Position numbers and translations under genes: made by a program
NCBI GenBank assembly: GCA_017354515.1
Contig: JAFMQT010000205.1
Span: 1 to 7,744, forward strand
Length of the DNA stretch: 7,744 nt
Direction of reading: 5' to 3'
Source: Nocardia sp.
GTDB taxonomy: Bacteria; Actinomycetota; Actinomycetes; Mycobacteriales; Mycobacteriaceae
The notes under the pieces: generated by a model
The model's input: only the letters and a program-made list of their open reading frames with translations
Told to the model about the DNA's origin: nothing
Database searches by the model: none
In this document: one piece after another, positions 6,041-7,744 of the stretch
How positions within the stretch are numbered: position 1 is the first letter of the stretch
How the letters are laid out: each line of letters begins with the position of its first letter

Positions 6041-6085
6041 GACACCTGTCCGTGATGTCGCATTCGTGCGGGATTCGGTGTCCCG
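6039..6085 (+). repeat. Overlapping inverted repeats downstream of cobQ
   Basis: GGGACACC (6039-6046) is perfectly complementary to GGTGTCCC (6077-6084) over eight bases with a 30-base loop. Two alternative small hairpins share these arms: GGACA-CC-TGTCC (6040-6051) and CGGGA (6069-6073) with TCCCG (6081-6085). The set could be a compound terminator, an RNA 3' end or an operator for the next gene. The function is not known. Confidence 0.4.
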
Positions 6086-6149
6086 ATTACGCCGGGTCCA
6101 GGGGCCGTGACGTGGTGGAAGACATGTCCTGTACCGGCGGATTCGCGTG

Positions 6150-6155
6150 TAGCGT
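6150..6155 (+). promoter_or_regulatory. Candidate -10 box for the hydrolase-like gene
   Basis: TAGCGT fits TANNNT and ends eight bases before the ATG at 6164. There is no good Shine-Dalgarno sequence, so this gene may also be leaderless. No clear -35 is seen. Confidence 0.3.
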
Positions 6156-6163
6156 GGGTCGGC

Positions 6164-6724
6164 ATGGAAACCCGGCGAATCGCGGTTGGCGACCGCACCT
6201 GGACGGTACGGGTCGGCGGGACGGAGTCGAAGCAAACGGTTCTGCTGCTCCCCGACGCCGGCGCCCCGGCGAATGTGTACGACCAGGTCTGTGCCCGCCT
6301 GCACACCTCCGACCTGCGCACCCTCTCGGTGGAGACGATCGACGGTCTCGATGCTGCGACCGTTTACACGATCCTGGATCAGATGGGCGTGGCCTGGGCG
6401 CAGTTGGCCGGTTACGGAGCCGGCGCGGATCTGGCCTGGCAGCTCGGCGCGCGCGGCTTCGGCCGGTTCGTCGGCCTGGTGGTCGCCGGACGAGCGCATC
6501 CGGCGATCGCCGTCGAGGGAACGGCCGTCGACGCGGGGTGCCCGGCGGTCGAACTACCCACCACGGTGATCGCCACCGGCTCGCTACCGCGCACCCTCGC
6601 CGATGCCTGCGGACGCCACGTCTACGGCGAATTCCGGGTCACCCAGATCGACGCCGACGATGTGCCGGTCGAGGCCGACCACGAATTCGCCACCGAGATC
6701 GTCCTGCGCTCGGGTGCGTGGTGA
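6164..6724 (+). CDS. Small alpha/beta-hydrolase-like protein lacking the nucleophile serine
   Basis: A 186-residue cytosolic protein with the outline of an alpha/beta-hydrolase core but no standard catalytic elbow. A beta strand and turn TVLLLPDAGAP (25-35) stands where hydrolases have the oxyanion 'HG' turn. MGVAWAQLAGYGAGADLAW (74-92) corresponds to the helix-strand-elbow-helix unit, but G-x-S-x-G reads GYGAG (83-87), with glycine at 85 in place of serine. VGLVVAGRAHP (103-113) is the following strand, and VIATGSLPR (135-143) is where the acid strand would be. H173 near the C-terminus could be the old catalytic histidine. There is no lid domain and the protein is short for the fold (usually 250-300). 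The ATG at 6164 follows a possible leaderless -10 box; an upstream in-frame ATG at 6107 has no support. It lies 133 bases after cobQ and converges with the hydrolase at 6750. The fold is inferred from patterns only; it may be a non-catalytic protein. Confidence 0.72.
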   Translation: METRRIAVGDRTWTVRVGGTESKQTVLLLPDAGAPANVYDQVCARLHTSDLRTLSVETIDGLDAATVYTILDQMGVAWAQLAGYGAGADLAWQLGARGFGRFVGLVVAGRAHPAIAVEGTAVDAGCPAVELPTTVIATGSLPRTLADACGRHVYGEFRVTQIDADDVPVEADHEFATEIVLRSGAW

Positions 6725-6727
6725 CCG

Positions 6728-6747
6728 CCGGACAGTTTCCGTCCCGG
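6728..6747. terminator. Weak hairpin in the convergent gap, possible bidirectional terminator
   Basis: CCGGAC (6728-6733) pairs with GTCC and GG (6741-6747) with one bulged C, around a seven-base loop. It fills the 25 bases between the two convergent stops, where a shared terminator is expected. There is no T-tract on either side. Confidence 0.3.
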
Positions 6748-6749
6748 AC

Positions 6750-7744
6750 TCAACCGGCCGTCGATCGGTAGTCACGCAACCAGTGCAGCCACGCGTCGAG
6801 TTCGGCGAAGGCGCGCTCGCGCACCGGCGGCGCGGACAGGAATATGTCGTGCCGCGCGTCCTCGATCGGGACGATGGTGGTGCGATCGCCCAGACAACCC
6901 GACCAGCGCTGGATCTGACGCACGTCGAGCACCACATCCGAGACATCGGCCGCCGGACCGTATTCGCGCATGAAGGTGGTGACCTTCGAGCGCAGGATCA
7001 GGGCGGGAACCCCGATATCCAGCCCCCGGTGCAACCGGGCGTGCCCCGCGCGAATGGCCCGCAACCACCCCAGGTGAACCGGGAAGCCGCCCAGCGGTTT
7101 CCAGTCCAGATCGTAATCCCATTCGCCGGAGGCGCTGCGGTGCAGGCTGTCGCCGTAGGTGGTCAACTCCTGGCCGGGTAGCGGGGTCATCCCCCGCAGG
7201 CGGCCCATTGCGCCGATGACCGCGGTCCCGATACCGCGGTAGTAGGCCGGCCCCTGCAGATCGAACCACGGACTGTTCAGCACCAGACCGCAGACGCCCA
7301 GGTCCGCGGCGTTACGCCGGTCCAGCCACAGCGGCAGCACCAGACCGCCGGTGGAATGTCCCATCAGCAGCACCGGCAGACCGGTCTCGGCGCGTACGAT
7401 CTCCACCGCCCGATCCAGTTCGGCGTCGTAGAGTCGCAGGTCGCTGACGTAGTGCGGGGTCTGTCCGGCGCGACTGGACCGGCCGCACTTACGCAGATCC
7501 AGGGCGTAGAACCGGTGACCTGCCGCGCTCATATGCTCGGCCAGGTGGCGCTGGAAGAAGTAGTCGGTGAATCCGTGGACGTAGAGCACCGCCCCCACCG
7601 CTTCGGTGGGCCCGGCCCGATGCCGGACCAGGGTGGCTGTGATCGTGCCCTCACCGTCGGGATCGGGGCCGAGTTCCAGGGGTAGTTGCTGGTAGTCGCT
7701 GCCCAGCACATCGGGTTGCCAGGACCGCGTCGTCGTGGCAACCG
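6750..7744 (-). CDS. Alpha/beta hydrolase, serine aminopeptidase S33-like (5' end beyond window)
   Basis: A serine hydrolase of the monoacylglycerol-lipase/S33-like group, probably cytosolic; the substrate is unknown. Counting from an in-frame GTG at 7709 (319 residues), the oxyanion turn is VLYVHGFTDY (41-50), the nucleophile elbow MGHSTGG (116-122) has S119, and the histidine is H287 in ARHDIF. The acid is probably D258 or D262 in the stretch after residue 254. A lid-like insertion lies between about 150 and 225. The frame stays open from 7709 to the window edge and the added residues (TRSWQPDVLGSDY) look like real family sequence, so the true start probably lies beyond 7744. The stop is at 6750-6752 and converges with the preceding gene. 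It may be the counterpart of the hydrolase beside mycothione reductase in mycobacteria (Rv2854), but this is from memory and uncertain. Confidence 0.9.
   Translation of the reverse strand, partial: VATTTRSWQPDVLGSDYQQLPLELGPDPDGEGTITATLVRHRAGPTEAVGAVLYVHGFTDYFFQRHLAEHMSAAGHRFYALDLRKCGRSSRAGQTPHYVSDLRLYDAELDRAVEIVRAETGLPVLLMGHSTGGLVLPLWLDRRNAADLGVCGLVLNSPWFDLQGPAYYRGIGTAVIGAMGRLRGMTPLPGQELTTYGDSLHRSASGEWDYDLDWKPLGGFPVHLGWLRAIRAGHARLHRGLDIGVPALILRSKVTTFMREYGPAADVSDVVLDVRQIQRWSGCLGDRTTIVPIEDARHDIFLSAPPVRERAFAELDAWLHWLRDYRSTAG

Noticed and set aside
5158..6321. Long minus-strand reading frame of 387 codons opposite cobQ
   Set aside because: It lies antisense to catalytic motifs of cobQ. The composition is that of a shadow frame and no domain is recognisable.
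7707..7709. GTG at 7707-7709 as the start of the right-edge hydrolase
   Set aside because: The frame stays open to the window edge and the residues before the GTG (SWQPD) look like genuine family sequence, so the gene is treated as truncated.

Overview
The window is a 7.7 kb piece of a high-GC actinobacterial chromosome. The gene content fits a mycolic-acid actinomycete, most likely Nocardia or a close relative. The methionine aminopeptidase closely resembles the long MapB type of Mycobacterium tuberculosis (Rv2861c) as I remember it. It follows a penicillin-binding protein in the same relative order as PBP-lipo (Rv2864c) and mapB in mycobacteria. An XRE regulator with a DUF5753 domain and a DUF4254 protein lie between them, and both families are expanded in Nocardia. 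The genus is inferred; no search was run.

Layout: (1) 1-923, plus strand, the C-terminal transpeptidase part of a class B penicillin-binding protein that enters from the left edge. (2) 925-2605, minus strand, three genes that may be partly co-transcribed: an XRE-DUF5753 regulator, then a nitrobindin-type heme beta-barrel protein, then a 49-residue predicted secreted peptide whose stop lies one base from the PBP stop. (3) 2606-3049, a 444-base divergent intergenic region with no convincing gene but a cluster of small inverted repeats. (4) 3050-6030, plus strand: a DUF4254 protein, mapB (apparently leaderless) and cobQ (cobyric acid synthase, 28 bases after mapB). (5) 6031-6163, a spacer with overlapping inverted repeats and a possible leaderless promoter. 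(6) 6164-6724, plus strand, a small alpha/beta-hydrolase-like protein in which the nucleophile serine position is glycine. (7) 6750-7744, minus strand, an intact-looking serine alpha/beta hydrolase (S33-like) that converges on it and runs off the right edge.

Most genes are housekeeping: cell-wall cross-linking, N-terminal methionine removal and late cobalamin synthesis. The less ordinary parts are the regulator, its TTGC/GCAA palindromes and the divergent DUF4254 gene; the regulator-nitrobindin pair; the very short secreted peptide; and the serine-less hydrolase next to cobQ. I see no tRNA, rRNA, CRISPR array, insertion sequence or phage gene. I did not find a clear novel multi-gene system; the findings are moderate-interest leads.
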